Shown one piece after another: positions 1 through 6,414 of a DNA stretch of 33,612 nucleotides. This DNA is from SOIA01 sp964346585. GTDB taxonomy: Bacteria; Acidobacteriota; Aminicenantia; Aminicenantales; Aminicenantaceae. A program made the position numbers and the translations under genes. The stretch spans positions 1 through 33,612 of the forward strand of contig CAYFVQ010000185.1 in assembly GCA_964346585.1 (NCBI GenBank), written 5' to 3'. Every line of letters starts with the position of its first letter. Position 1 is the first letter of the stretch. The notes under the pieces were generated by a model. It was not told the origin of the DNA. It saw only the letters and a program-made list of their open reading frames with translations, and made no database searches.

Positions 1-584
1 GCACTTAACGGCATGTTTAGCTTCTCAGCGGTGTATTTCAAGATCGGTTCGGGTAGATAATTGAAGATTTCGTTTGCTCTTTGCAGCACTGGGACGAGTG
101 CCTCCTCCGAATTTTGATAGTCTTCGATGATATTGTCCATGATGGTTATGTTTTCAGCCGAAATGTCGATCTTATCTTTTTCAGGTGTCACATAGATTAT
201 GTTGTGAACAGGACAATTCGCCACGCACAGACCACATCCTGTACACTTTTCTTCATCCACAAACCTCGGTCTCTTTTTAATTTGCAGAGTGAAATTACCA
301 GCTGTCCCTTTAATACTTTCGATATCCGCGAGAGTGATCACTTCTATATCTTTATGTCTACCCACTTCAACCAATCGGGGGGCCATCGTGCACATGGCGC
401 AATCGTTTGTCGGAAATGTCTTGTCCAATTGGGCCATCACTCCACCGATGGAGGGCTTATTATCCAGCAGATAAACCTTTATGCCAGATGCGGCCAAGTC
501 AAGTGCGGCCTGCATGCCCCCAATTCCACCCCCAACCACTAATGTCGCACCAATTTTTTTGTCCTGCGTTTTATTTTGCCGCAT
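1..584 (-). CDS. hdrA: HdrA-like flavoprotein with a NuoE-like segment, partial (3' end outside window)
   Basis: This is the N-terminal 194 residues of a heterodisulfide-reductase A-like subunit; the gene runs off the left edge. Seen: a FAD-binding VVGGGIGG motif at residues 16-23, PSIGG at 44-48, the HdrA signature KTFPTNDCAMC at 55-65, and a [4Fe-4S] motif with C114, C117, C120 and C124. From about residue 147 the sequence changes character. DNIIEDYQ, LVPVLQRANEIFNYLP and AEKLN resemble the N-terminal helical region of NuoE, the 24-kDa complex I subunit, where canonical HdrA would continue its FAD domain. The start is supported by GAAGGAGC upstream, and the gene overlaps the upstream membrane subunit by 14 bp, so translation is probably coupled. 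HdrA proteins pass electrons through FAD and Fe-S clusters. The NuoE portion would suggest a link to NAD(H) through a NuoF partner beyond the edge, which is inference. Confidence 0.82.
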   Translation of the reverse strand, partial: MRQNKTQDKKIGATLVVGGGIGGMQAALDLAASGIKVYLLDNKPSIGGVMAQLDKTFPTNDCAMCTMAPRLVEVGRHKDIEVITLADIESIKGTAGNFTLQIKKRPRFVDEEKCTGCGLCVANCPVHNIIYVTPEKDKIDISAENITIMDNIIEDYQNSEEALVPVLQRANEIFNYLPEPILKYTAEKLNMPLS

Positions 585-1788
585 TGTCTGAAGCTCCTTC
601 CTTTGCGAGATGCATTTGTATTGCCTTATCCTTGACCGACTGATAGTACACTGCCAATGAGCGGTACAACAGGTGTGTCCACTTACTGAATGGCACAATG
701 ACAACGAGCCATAAAAAGGCGATTATCAAGTGAACGGCATATGTATAATACGTGGCCAGCGGAAGTCCAAGGTATCTGAATATATGGACGGCAATCCCGG
801 TCAGCGTCATGAAAAACAACAGAATGGGGAACAACCAGTCTGTCAGGTCAGAAAACTTGTGGATTTCCTCACGCTTACGGATGCGACCTATGATGATTTC
901 TCCAGTGAAAATGAGGAGCGCACCCGCGGCGAAGTAACCCACCCATCTCTGCGGATGGTATATGGGATAGATATTGTCTGTCTGGAACCACTCCAGGAAG
1001 ACAACCACCAGAGCGAACATGACTATGTAACCGATTACGAGCAAGAAGTGTTTAATCCAGCGGCTCTTATCCGGACATTTGAGGAAGTTCTTCTGAGTGG
1101 CTGCATGGAGGACTAATGTCCAGGCTTGCGTGAGGAACACACGGAGAGGTATTTTCACCTTACTATCCTTATGCATGGTGAAACCCCAGCCATCCTCCTT
1201 GAGTCCTTGGGTTATCTTCAACGGATTAATGCTGCTGCCCGGATGCATGGTGAACCAGTACATGCGAAACGCATTAAAGAATAAAATGATCAAGACTAAA
1301 GAAGCGACGGTTATGTCGAATATATGAACCGTATGGGCAGGGGCAAATGTGTTGAGCTCAACCCGTTCAGTCACGATGGGCCCATGAAAAAGCACGATCA
1401 GGAGCGACATGAAGGCCGCAGAGAAAAGAAGCGCTGCAATTTGCCATAGATTGGACTGGTATATCTTTTTAGAGAAACCAGTCCAGTCATACTGGGCGGT
1501 GAGATAGCGCCGGAGTGTCATCATTGCTTCCCCGGGCTCTGTTTCTCTCGGGCAAGTGGTGGAACAATCGCCGCAGTAATAACAGAGCCACGGATCCAAG
1601 CTGCTCCTCAAGAGTTTTTTCAAACCGAACAGAGTGTATCTCAATGTTTTGCGGGGAAATGAAGCTGAATCGCTTGTTAAATCACATGCGACTGTGCAAC
1701 TTCCGCACTGCAGACAGGCGTTGGGATCGAAATTGCCATACTTCCGAACCTCAGCCAACAAAGTCGGGTCACTTTTCATTTTCGTCAT
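571..1788 (-). CDS. HdrC/QmoC-like Fe-S subunit fused to a membrane cytochrome-b-like domain
   Basis: 405 residues. The N-terminal part is a HdrC-type ferredoxin domain with two CxxCxxCxxxC motifs (C25, C28, C31, C35 and C69, C72, C75, C79). The rest is a membrane domain with about six hydrophobic helices, near residues 116-134, 157-173, 247-266, 283-301, 317-338 and 349-367. Histidines at 152, 155, 247, 335, 353 and 372 are candidate haem ligands. This is the architecture of QmoC or a HdrC-HdrE fusion, which in known complexes exchanges electrons with menaquinone. It lies between the hydrogenase large subunit and the HdrA-like gene, so it probably anchors the complex to the membrane and links H2 to the quinone pool. 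An AGGGTG Shine-Dalgarno precedes the start. Alternative: a DsrM- or HmeC-like membrane subunit of another Fe-S complex. Confidence 0.85.
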   Translation of the reverse strand: MTKMKSDPTLLAEVRKYGNFDPNACLQCGSCTVACDLTSDSASFPRKTLRYTLFGLKKLLRSSLDPWLCYYCGDCSTTCPRETEPGEAMMTLRRYLTAQYDWTGFSKKIYQSNLWQIAALLFSAAFMSLLIVLFHGPIVTERVELNTFAPAHTVHIFDITVASLVLIILFFNAFRMYWFTMHPGSSINPLKITQGLKEDGWGFTMHKDSKVKIPLRVFLTQAWTLVLHAATQKNFLKCPDKSRWIKHFLLVIGYIVMFALVVVFLEWFQTDNIYPIYHPQRWVGYFAAGALLIFTGEIIIGRIRKREEIHKFSDLTDWLFPILLFFMTLTGIAVHIFRYLGLPLATYYTYAVHLIIAFLWLVVIVPFSKWTHLLYRSLAVYYQSVKDKAIQMHLAKEGASDNAAK

Positions 1789-1837
1789 ACTTGCACCCTA
1801 TCACAAAAAAGTAATTTGTTTTCAGTTTTAAGAGCAT

Positions 1838-1864
1838 CTCCCAATGCCCTTATTGCATTGGGAG
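1838..1864 (-). promoter_or_regulatory. Intercistronic hairpin between hydrogenase large subunit and HdrC gene
   Basis: CTCCCAATGC (1838-1847) and GCATTGGGAG (1855-1864) form a perfect 10-bp stem with a 7-nt loop, starting just after the stop codon of the large subunit. In the transcribed (minus) direction no T-run follows at once, so it is more likely an mRNA-stabilising or attenuating element than a full terminator. It could set the ratio of hydrogenase to Hdr subunits. Confidence 0.6.
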
Positions 1865-1870
1865 CAAATA

Positions 1871-3313
1871 TCAGTTGGATAATGTAGCTATGGTATTTCC
1901 CTCAGTGTCAACGATATCGATTTTCACCCCGATTTTTCCATCCAACCTATGAGTCGCGCATGAAAAACAAGGGTCATATGCTCTGATAGACATCTCGACT
2001 GTATTCAGGATTCCTTGGTCGTATTTGCCGTCTTTAATCAAGTCCATGGCAGCTCTTTTGACGGACATGTTAATCGGAGCATTGTTGTGTGTGGTCCCGA
2101 CGATCAGGTTGACATTTGTCAGAAGTCCTTCCTCATCTGTTTCATAGTCATGAATCAGTGTGCCTCTGGGGGCTTCGACACTGCCAACACCTCTGGCTGC
2201 CCTGGGCTCCACTTTCTTTCGGATATCTGTGCTAGTGATCTCCGCATCATCAAGGAGTCGGATGGCATTTTCTGCGTTGTAGAGAAGCTCGATCAACCTG
2301 GCCCAGTGATAGAGGAGAGTCAGTTGGGCCGGGCGGCCGAATTTTTCTCTGAATTCTTCAAGCTCTGCTTGAGCCAAGGGGGTATCGATTTTATCGCAGA
2401 CATTGATTCGTGCCAGCGTATTGGTCCGATATATGCCCTTTGGATTATCCAAATCCATGGAAAATTCACCGACTTTCTTCATGTAGGGAAACTTCAAATA
2501 TGACCAGGATTCGACATGTTCGCTGATATGATCGGTGTAGTCTGCCACCTTGAAATCTTCATGAGATCCGTCATTCGCCATCATTCTCAAATTGCCATCA
2601 TACAGATTGAGTGAGCCATCTTCCTTCACGGTTCCGAGAAATCCGGTTTCTATGACACCCAGAGTTTTAACGACTTCTAGATAATTTGGGAAGATGTTCT
2701 CTTTGGCAAAAGACATAGAGAATTTCGCCAGCTCAAAACATTCATCCGCCATTTTCCTCAGTTCTTTTCTCTCTTCTTCTTGAAGAGGACGACTGAATCC
2801 ACCGGGAACGGCTGCTGCGGGATGAATGGATTTTCCGGCAATCATCTCCAACATCTTGGCGGCCATGTGTCTGACTCTGACTACTTGTTTCGCCACATCA
2901 GGAGCAGCACCGACAATCCCAATGACATTTCTGACTCCATAATCCGCATCCGGTCCGAGCACAAAATCCGCTCCAGCGAGAAAATAGAAGTGGAGTATAT
3001 GCTCTTCCATATAGGCAATGCTGTTGCACAGCTCTCTGAGTTTCTTCCCCGCAGAAGGAGGATCCACCCCAAAAACAGCATCGCATGCTTTGGCCGAAGC
3101 GAGATGATGAGACCAGGGGCAAACTCCGCATATCCGTGTGGTAATTCTCGGCATCTCTTCAACGGGTTTTCCGATACAGAATTTCTCAAAGCCCCTTAAC
3201 TCGATGATATTGACCTGAGTATCACTCACATTTCCAGCATCATCGAGTTGGATCGTGACCTTCGCATGCCCTTCAAGTCTTGTAACGGGTTGAATAGTTA
3301 ATGTTTTTCCCAT
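1871..3313 (-). CDS. mvhA: [NiFe]-hydrogenase large subunit, MvhA-like (group 3)
   Basis: 480 residues. The catalytic subunit binds the NiFe(CN)2CO centre that splits or forms H2. Seen: the N-terminal L1 motif RICGVCPWSHH (C62, C65) and the C-terminal L2 motif DPCFSCATH (C449, C452, H455), giving the four nickel-binding cysteines. RLEGH near the N terminus is also typical. A 25-residue tail follows H455 and should be removed by a HybD-type endopeptidase during maturation; no maturation gene lies in this window. The overall pattern, with no twin-arginine partner and Hdr genes alongside, fits the cytoplasmic F420-non-reducing (MvhA) type. Its AAGGAG ribosome site lies in the end of the small-subunit gene 4 bp upstream, so the two subunits are probably made together. 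Confidence 0.93.
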   Translation of the reverse strand: MGKTLTIQPVTRLEGHAKVTIQLDDAGNVSDTQVNIIELRGFEKFCIGKPVEEMPRITTRICGVCPWSHHLASAKACDAVFGVDPPSAGKKLRELCNSIAYMEEHILHFYFLAGADFVLGPDADYGVRNVIGIVGAAPDVAKQVVRVRHMAAKMLEMIAGKSIHPAAAVPGGFSRPLQEEERKELRKMADECFELAKFSMSFAKENIFPNYLEVVKTLGVIETGFLGTVKEDGSLNLYDGNLRMMANDGSHEDFKVADYTDHISEHVESWSYLKFPYMKKVGEFSMDLDNPKGIYRTNTLARINVCDKIDTPLAQAELEEFREKFGRPAQLTLLYHWARLIELLYNAENAIRLLDDAEITSTDIRKKVEPRAARGVGSVEAPRGTLIHDYETDEEGLLTNVNLIVGTTHNNAPINMSVKRAAMDLIKDGKYDQGILNTVEMSIRAYDPCFSCATHRLDGKIGVKIDIVDTEGNTIATLSN

Positions 3314-3316
3314 GAT

Positions 3317-4243
3317 TTAACTCCTTTTCGGAAGAGGTCGTAAGCGACCTGAACCTGAGAATCTGTTGAAGGTCGCAGCTCGATCTGGTATTTGTTTGAC
3401 ATCGAGACCTATGCTCGATAGAGCTCCCATCATATCCACCATCGGATTGGCATCGTCTGTGAGAGGGCCGAAACATCCACGGCAGGGCATGTAGGCTTTT
3501 ATGCATCTCGGTGTTTTTTCTGTTCCCCCGCAGCCAGATCTTGTGGCTGGGCCATTGCACAAGAAACCCTGTTCCATGTAACACCGAACAGTATCGAGCG
3601 GTTTCCCGGGTTCAAATTCAACAGCTTCAAGGGGTCTTTTCACGCTTGCCACAGCTTTCTCTTTTCTGATCGTTGGACATTCATCGCACACACTCTTTGA
3701 GGGAAGTGATAGTTCTTTCCCTTCCAAGAGGGCAGTCAGTGCATCAACGACCATTTCAGGCGTTGTCGGACAACCGGGAAGTTTGAGGTCGACATTAACG
3801 ACTTCGTGCAAGGCATAGACTCTATCAGTGAGTGGGGGGATAGCTTGAGAAGGAGTATCGGCTGAATCAGTGGTTTTAGAACCTCGATAGACTTTTTCAT
3901 AAAGTTCATCCAGCATGAATTGATTAGCCAGAGCTGGCACACCGCCAAAACAGGCACAGGATCCCATAGCGATGAGTGTTTTGCACTTTTTCCTCATTTC
4001 TTCGGCAAGTGCTTTGTTCTCCTCATTCCGTATGGATCCAGTAATAATCCCAACATCTGCTTCAGGAATTTCAGGGCCTGATTGGTCACCAGTCTGCCCA
4101 AATAGCTTATGATCCATGATGACAGGCATGTGGACAAACTCAAGCTTGGGTAAAATGTCAAGAAGTGGCTCTCCGATATCAAGGATGGTGACTTCACATC
4201 CTCCACAGATGGCAAACCACTCTTCTGCGACTTTAACCGCCAT
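3317..4243 (-). CDS. mvhG: [NiFe]-hydrogenase small subunit, MvhG-like
   Basis: 308 residues. This Fe-S subunit carries electrons between the NiFe site and partner proteins. The proximal-cluster ligands are visible: CGGC (C13, C16), GSCACFGG and LPGCP. Further cysteines in CDEC, CYMEQGFLC and CIKAYMPCRGC should hold the other clusters. There is no twin-arginine or secretion signal at the N terminus, so the enzyme faces the cytoplasm. It is the first gene of the operon, with AAGGAGG 6-7 nt before the ATG and a leader of about 140 nt. The neighbours (MvhA-like, HdrC/membrane, HdrA-like) support a Mvh-Hdr type complex. No MvhD gene is seen inside the window; one could follow the HdrA-like gene outside it. 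Confidence 0.9.
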   Translation of the reverse strand: MAVKVAEEWFAICGGCEVTILDIGEPLLDILPKLEFVHMPVIMDHKLFGQTGDQSGPEIPEADVGIITGSIRNEENKALAEEMRKKCKTLIAMGSCACFGGVPALANQFMLDELYEKVYRGSKTTDSADTPSQAIPPLTDRVYALHEVVNVDLKLPGCPTTPEMVVDALTALLEGKELSLPSKSVCDECPTIRKEKAVASVKRPLEAVEFEPGKPLDTVRCYMEQGFLCNGPATRSGCGGTEKTPRCIKAYMPCRGCFGPLTDDANPMVDMMGALSSIGLDVKQIPDRAATFNRFSGSGRLRPLPKRS

Positions 4244-4270
4244 ATTTTGCCTCCTTAATAAAATTTAGGT

Positions 4271-4388
4271 TGTAATTATAAGAGCGGGGAGAGAGTTCGA
4301 GCGAGTTAATCTGTGATGATAGCATTCCTATACGGTTTATAGAACTTATTGTAATTATAGGGAAAGTATTGATTCTCTTATAATTACA
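4271..4388 (-). promoter_or_regulatory. Hydrogenase operon leader with three TGTAATTATA motifs
   Basis: On the minus strand, TGTAATTATAAGAG (4388-4375) is followed by CTATAATTACAA (4360-4349) and by CTCTTATAATTACA (4284-4271). The first and third are perfect 14-nt reverse complements; the first and second match over about 10 nt. Predicted transcription starts near 4386, so all three would lie in the 5' leader RNA. They could form two mutually exclusive hairpins, or serve as DNA operators for one regulator. Which applies is not decidable here. Confidence 0.45.
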
Positions 4389-4392
4389 GTAA

Positions 4393-4421
4393 ATTCTAAT
4401 GGGAAAAATGACTTGTGTCAA
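4393..4421 (-). promoter_or_regulatory. Sigma70-like promoter of the hydrogenase/Hdr operon
   Basis: Minus strand: TTGACA (4421-4416), exactly 17 nt, then TAGAAT (4398-4393). The -35 is perfect and the -10 matches 5 of 6 bases. The predicted start near 4386 lies about 140 nt upstream of the small-subunit ATG. Confidence 0.75.
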
Positions 4422-4796
4422 CAAAAAAAAATAAAAAATGTGTAGAAAAAAAAGAATGAGTCGCATAGAATCTCAACATTTAGTACTTTCTGAGAAAATA
4501 ATATGGATTGCGTCTCAATTTATGATATTTTCCTCATGTATTAATGGTTTTGCATCCTGCCATAAGGAGCTGTGTCTCGCCGTCTGACAAGTCTTTGTCT
4601 TTACATTTTTGCCTTTTTGAGGAGCAGAGAAAGGTTTTTTGGATTGTCATCTATCAGAAATGTCGGATGTAAAGATGAGACCTCACTGATAAAATGAATT
4701 TTTTTCAGGAATTTTGGTGATTTAGGCTTGCTTTTTTATTCGAAAAAAAAGTACAATTACAAAAAATAAATTGAGTTTAATAAGGGAGGAGGAATA
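4422..4796. other. AT-rich intergenic region between divergent hydrogenase operon and lipoprotein gene
   Basis: No convincing gene is seen. The stretch is very AT-rich with long A/T runs near 4422-4450 and 4731-4770. The right end holds the ribosome site GGGAGGAGG just before the ATG at 4797. I could not place a confident promoter for that gene. Confidence 0.5.
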
Positions 4797-5495
4797 ATGA
4801 GGAAAAAGAATCTTTCTTTGCTCGGAATTATTCTTCTTATATCTTTATTTTTTCTGCAAAGTTGTCAGTCAAAACCTGAAGTCAAAGTCTTACAGAGATA
4901 TTTTCAGGCAGTAAAAATGAATGACAGGGCAACAATGGGGACCATGGCTCTAGAGCCGATTTCTCCTGAGTTTACGAATTGGGAGATTACGGCGACGAGT
5001 GAAGAAACAGTCGAGCCTTTCGGCTTGCCTGAGTTGAACAATAAAGAGTTGGAGCTAAAGAAGCAAGTCGAAGAATCGATTATTATCACCATGAATGCCA
5101 AAGACGAGGTGGATGACGCGCTTTTTGAAATGGAGAATGCACGGACAAGGGAGGCAAGGAGAGCTGCTCAGAGAAAAGTTGATGATTTACAAAAAAAATA
5201 CGAAGAGATACGCGCAAGGCATGATCAGGTTCAGGTCGATTATAGTAATGCCCAGGATAATGCTGCCCAGGAAGAAAGGGTGACAAGCTTTTCGCTCGGA
5301 GCTGGTGATGTTCCAAATATCAGAGAATTGAGTGGGGATGTCCATTCCAAGGAAGTGGATATCAAGGTGATGCTTGTATCAGGAGGTGTCAAGAATTATA
5401 AGTGCATTATGAAAAGATATAATCTTAGAGATGAGACTTTAAATCTGGCCCGACACGGGATGTGGAAAATCCTCAGATTTGAAGATCTCGACTAA
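4797..5495 (+). CDS. Hypothetical lipoprotein with coiled-coil segment
   Basis: 232 residues. A classical lipoprotein signal is visible: a basic start (MRKK), a hydrophobic stretch from about residue 6 to 20, and the lipobox LQSC with C23 as the lipidated cysteine. The region from about 75 to 160 is rich in Glu, Lys, Arg and Ala and reads as a long coiled coil. The ending (VKNYKCIMKRYNLRD, then a WKI motif) suggests a small beta domain, like lipoproteins with a DUF4878-like fold, but I do not recognise the family. A strong GGGAGGAGG ribosome site precedes the ATG. It stands alone between the divergent hydrogenase operon and a tRNA pair, so context gives no functional clue. Confidence 0.8.
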   Translation: MRKKNLSLLGIILLISLFFLQSCQSKPEVKVLQRYFQAVKMNDRATMGTMALEPISPEFTNWEITATSEETVEPFGLPELNNKELELKKQVEESIIITMNAKDEVDDALFEMENARTREARRAAQRKVDDLQKKYEEIRARHDQVQVDYSNAQDNAAQEERVTSFSLGAGDVPNIRELSGDVHSKEVDIKVMLVSGGVKNYKCIMKRYNLRDETLNLARHGMWKILRFEDLD

Positions 5496-5497
5496 TA

Positions 5498-5526
5498 TTG
5501 ACACTTTTCTTTCTTTCGATTATAAA
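5498..5526 (+). promoter_or_regulatory. Near-consensus sigma70 promoter of tRNA-Lys/tRNA-Glu unit
   Basis: TTGACA (5498-5503), 17 nt, TATAAA (5521-5526). It begins 2 nt after the stop codon of the lipoprotein gene. Predicted start near 5533, about 38 nt before the first tRNA. The strength fits a stable-RNA promoter. Confidence 0.85.
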
Positions 5527-5570
5527 TACCATTTCATCACGATTATTATAGGTACGATTTTGTTCTGAGG

Positions 5571-5645
5571 GGGCCGTTAGCTCAGAGGGAGAGCACCGGC
5601 CTTTTAAGCCGGGTGTCGCTGGTTCGAGTCCAGCACGGCTCACCA
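5571..5645 (+). tRNA. tRNA-Lys (anticodon TTT)
   Basis: The cloverleaf is readable. The acceptor stem is GGGCCGT with ACGGCTC (one G-U pair), the D arm is GCTC/GAGC, and the anticodon stem CCGGC/GCCGG encloses CTTTTAA. The T arm is GCTGG TTCGAGT CCAGC. The discriminator is A and the 3' CCA is encoded. Confidence 0.96.
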
Positions 5646-5654
5646 AATTTTCGC

Positions 5655-5729
5655 GCCCCTGTCGTCTAGCCTGGTCAAGGACACCGCCCTTTCAAGGCGG
5701 CAGCACGGGTTCAAATCCCGTCGGGGGCG
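5655..5729 (+). tRNA. tRNA-Glu (anticodon TTC)
   Basis: Acceptor stem GCCCCTG pairs with CGGGGGC. The anticodon stem CCGCC/GGCGG encloses CTTTCAA, giving anticodon TTC. T arm ACGGG TTCAAAT CCCGT. The discriminator is G and CCA is not encoded, unlike the tRNA-Lys 9 nt upstream. A T-run (TTTTTT) follows and may end transcription. Confidence 0.95.
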
Positions 5730-5745
5730 CTCTTTTTTATTATTA

Positions 5746-5806
5746 GGGGTCAGGGCTTGACTTTAGACTCAGAAAGTCGAATGTCAGGCCAGGGCTTTAT
5801 TTTTTG
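5746..5806. repeat. Degenerate inverted repeat, GGCTCGACATTCGAC family
   Basis: GTCAGGGCTTGACTTTAGACT on the left and AAAGTCGAATGTCAGGCC on the right form an imperfect dyad, with GACTTT/AAAGTC as the inner perfect part. The wording closely matches the cleaner 15-bp inverted repeat at 20041-20151, so this looks like a decayed copy of the same element. Confidence 0.6.
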
Positions 5807-5861
5807 AGAGGTGGAGAGTTTTTATCATAAGAAACACTTTTTCGGTATTTTTTAAAACGCT

Positions 5862-6284
5862 CTATTCTTTGCGAGATGAGTTCGTGCGAACAGAATACTC
5901 GTCGTAGAAGGTGGAGATTTCCTGGGATAGATTCGAGAATTCGATCATGTGCTTCTTGCACCCTCGTTTTGAACAGATCTGAACCTTCCCGCCCTGCTTC
6001 AGCTCGAAAGCGGCCATTGGGACATTGCACTTCTCACAAAAGGTGTTCGTCAATAGAGAAGATTGGCAGTGGGGGCAGAAGAAGAGAACGATTTCATCCA
6101 TGGGAATGTGTGTCTCTGAGTGGATGTTGTAACTGCCATAGATCGAACTCAAATAGAGTAATCCCTTCTTGTCGTTAAACTGGATGAAAACCCTAACGCT
6201 CGGCAGGCCGTCGATGGTTTTTTCTTCATCCATCAAACTCTGTCTGCAGTAAGGGCATTTCACTTGGACTTTCAATTCATGCAT
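5862..6284 (-). CDS. Zinc-ribbon hypothetical protein
   Basis: 140 residues. Four cysteine pairs are spread along the protein: CPYC near residue 10, CPHC near 70, CEKC near 83 and CSKRGC near 103. They suggest two zinc-ribbon modules. The first half between them is beta-rich with no catalytic motif I know. There is no signal peptide or membrane segment, so it should be cytosolic. AGAGGTG precedes the ATG by 5 nt, supporting this start. Similar small CPYC/CPHC proteins are common in anaerobes, with unknown roles; it may bind RNA, DNA or protein. It is transcribed in the same direction as the glutamate synthase operon but downstream of it, with a 130-nt gap. Confidence 0.75.
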   Translation of the reverse strand: MHELKVQVKCPYCRQSLMDEEKTIDGLPSVRVFIQFNDKKGLLYLSSIYGSYNIHSETHIPMDEIVLFFCPHCQSSLLTNTFCEKCNVPMAAFELKQGGKVQICSKRGCKKHMIEFSNLSQEISTFYDEYSVRTNSSRKE

Positions 6285-6394
6285 TTTTCACCTCTTAAAA
6301 TTAGGATGGCCCTGAATCCGGAATTCCTTTCCTTTGTCATCGAGAGATGAGAGACCGAGGGAAAGTCAAACAAGACTAAAATAACCGGAGTCAA
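6272..6394 (-). CDS. Possible 40-residue leader ORF (TTG start)
   Basis: A strong Shine-Dalgarno AAGGAGG (6409-6403) lies 8 nt before a TTG codon that opens 40 codons. Its stop overlaps the start of the zinc-ribbon gene by 13 nt. The peptide would start MTPVILVLFDF and has no known motif. The well-placed ribosome site is the only real support, so it could be a coupled leader peptide or chance. Confidence 0.2.
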   Translation of the reverse strand: MTPVILVLFDFPSVSHLSMTKERNSGFRAILILRGEKCMN

Positions 6395-6414
6395 AGCCTG
6401 AACCTCCTTATTTT

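Noticed and set aside
81..542. Plus-strand ORF of 153 codons
   Set aside because: It is the antisense of the HdrA-like gene, whose minus-strand frame has clear FAD and Fe-S motifs and a ribosome site.
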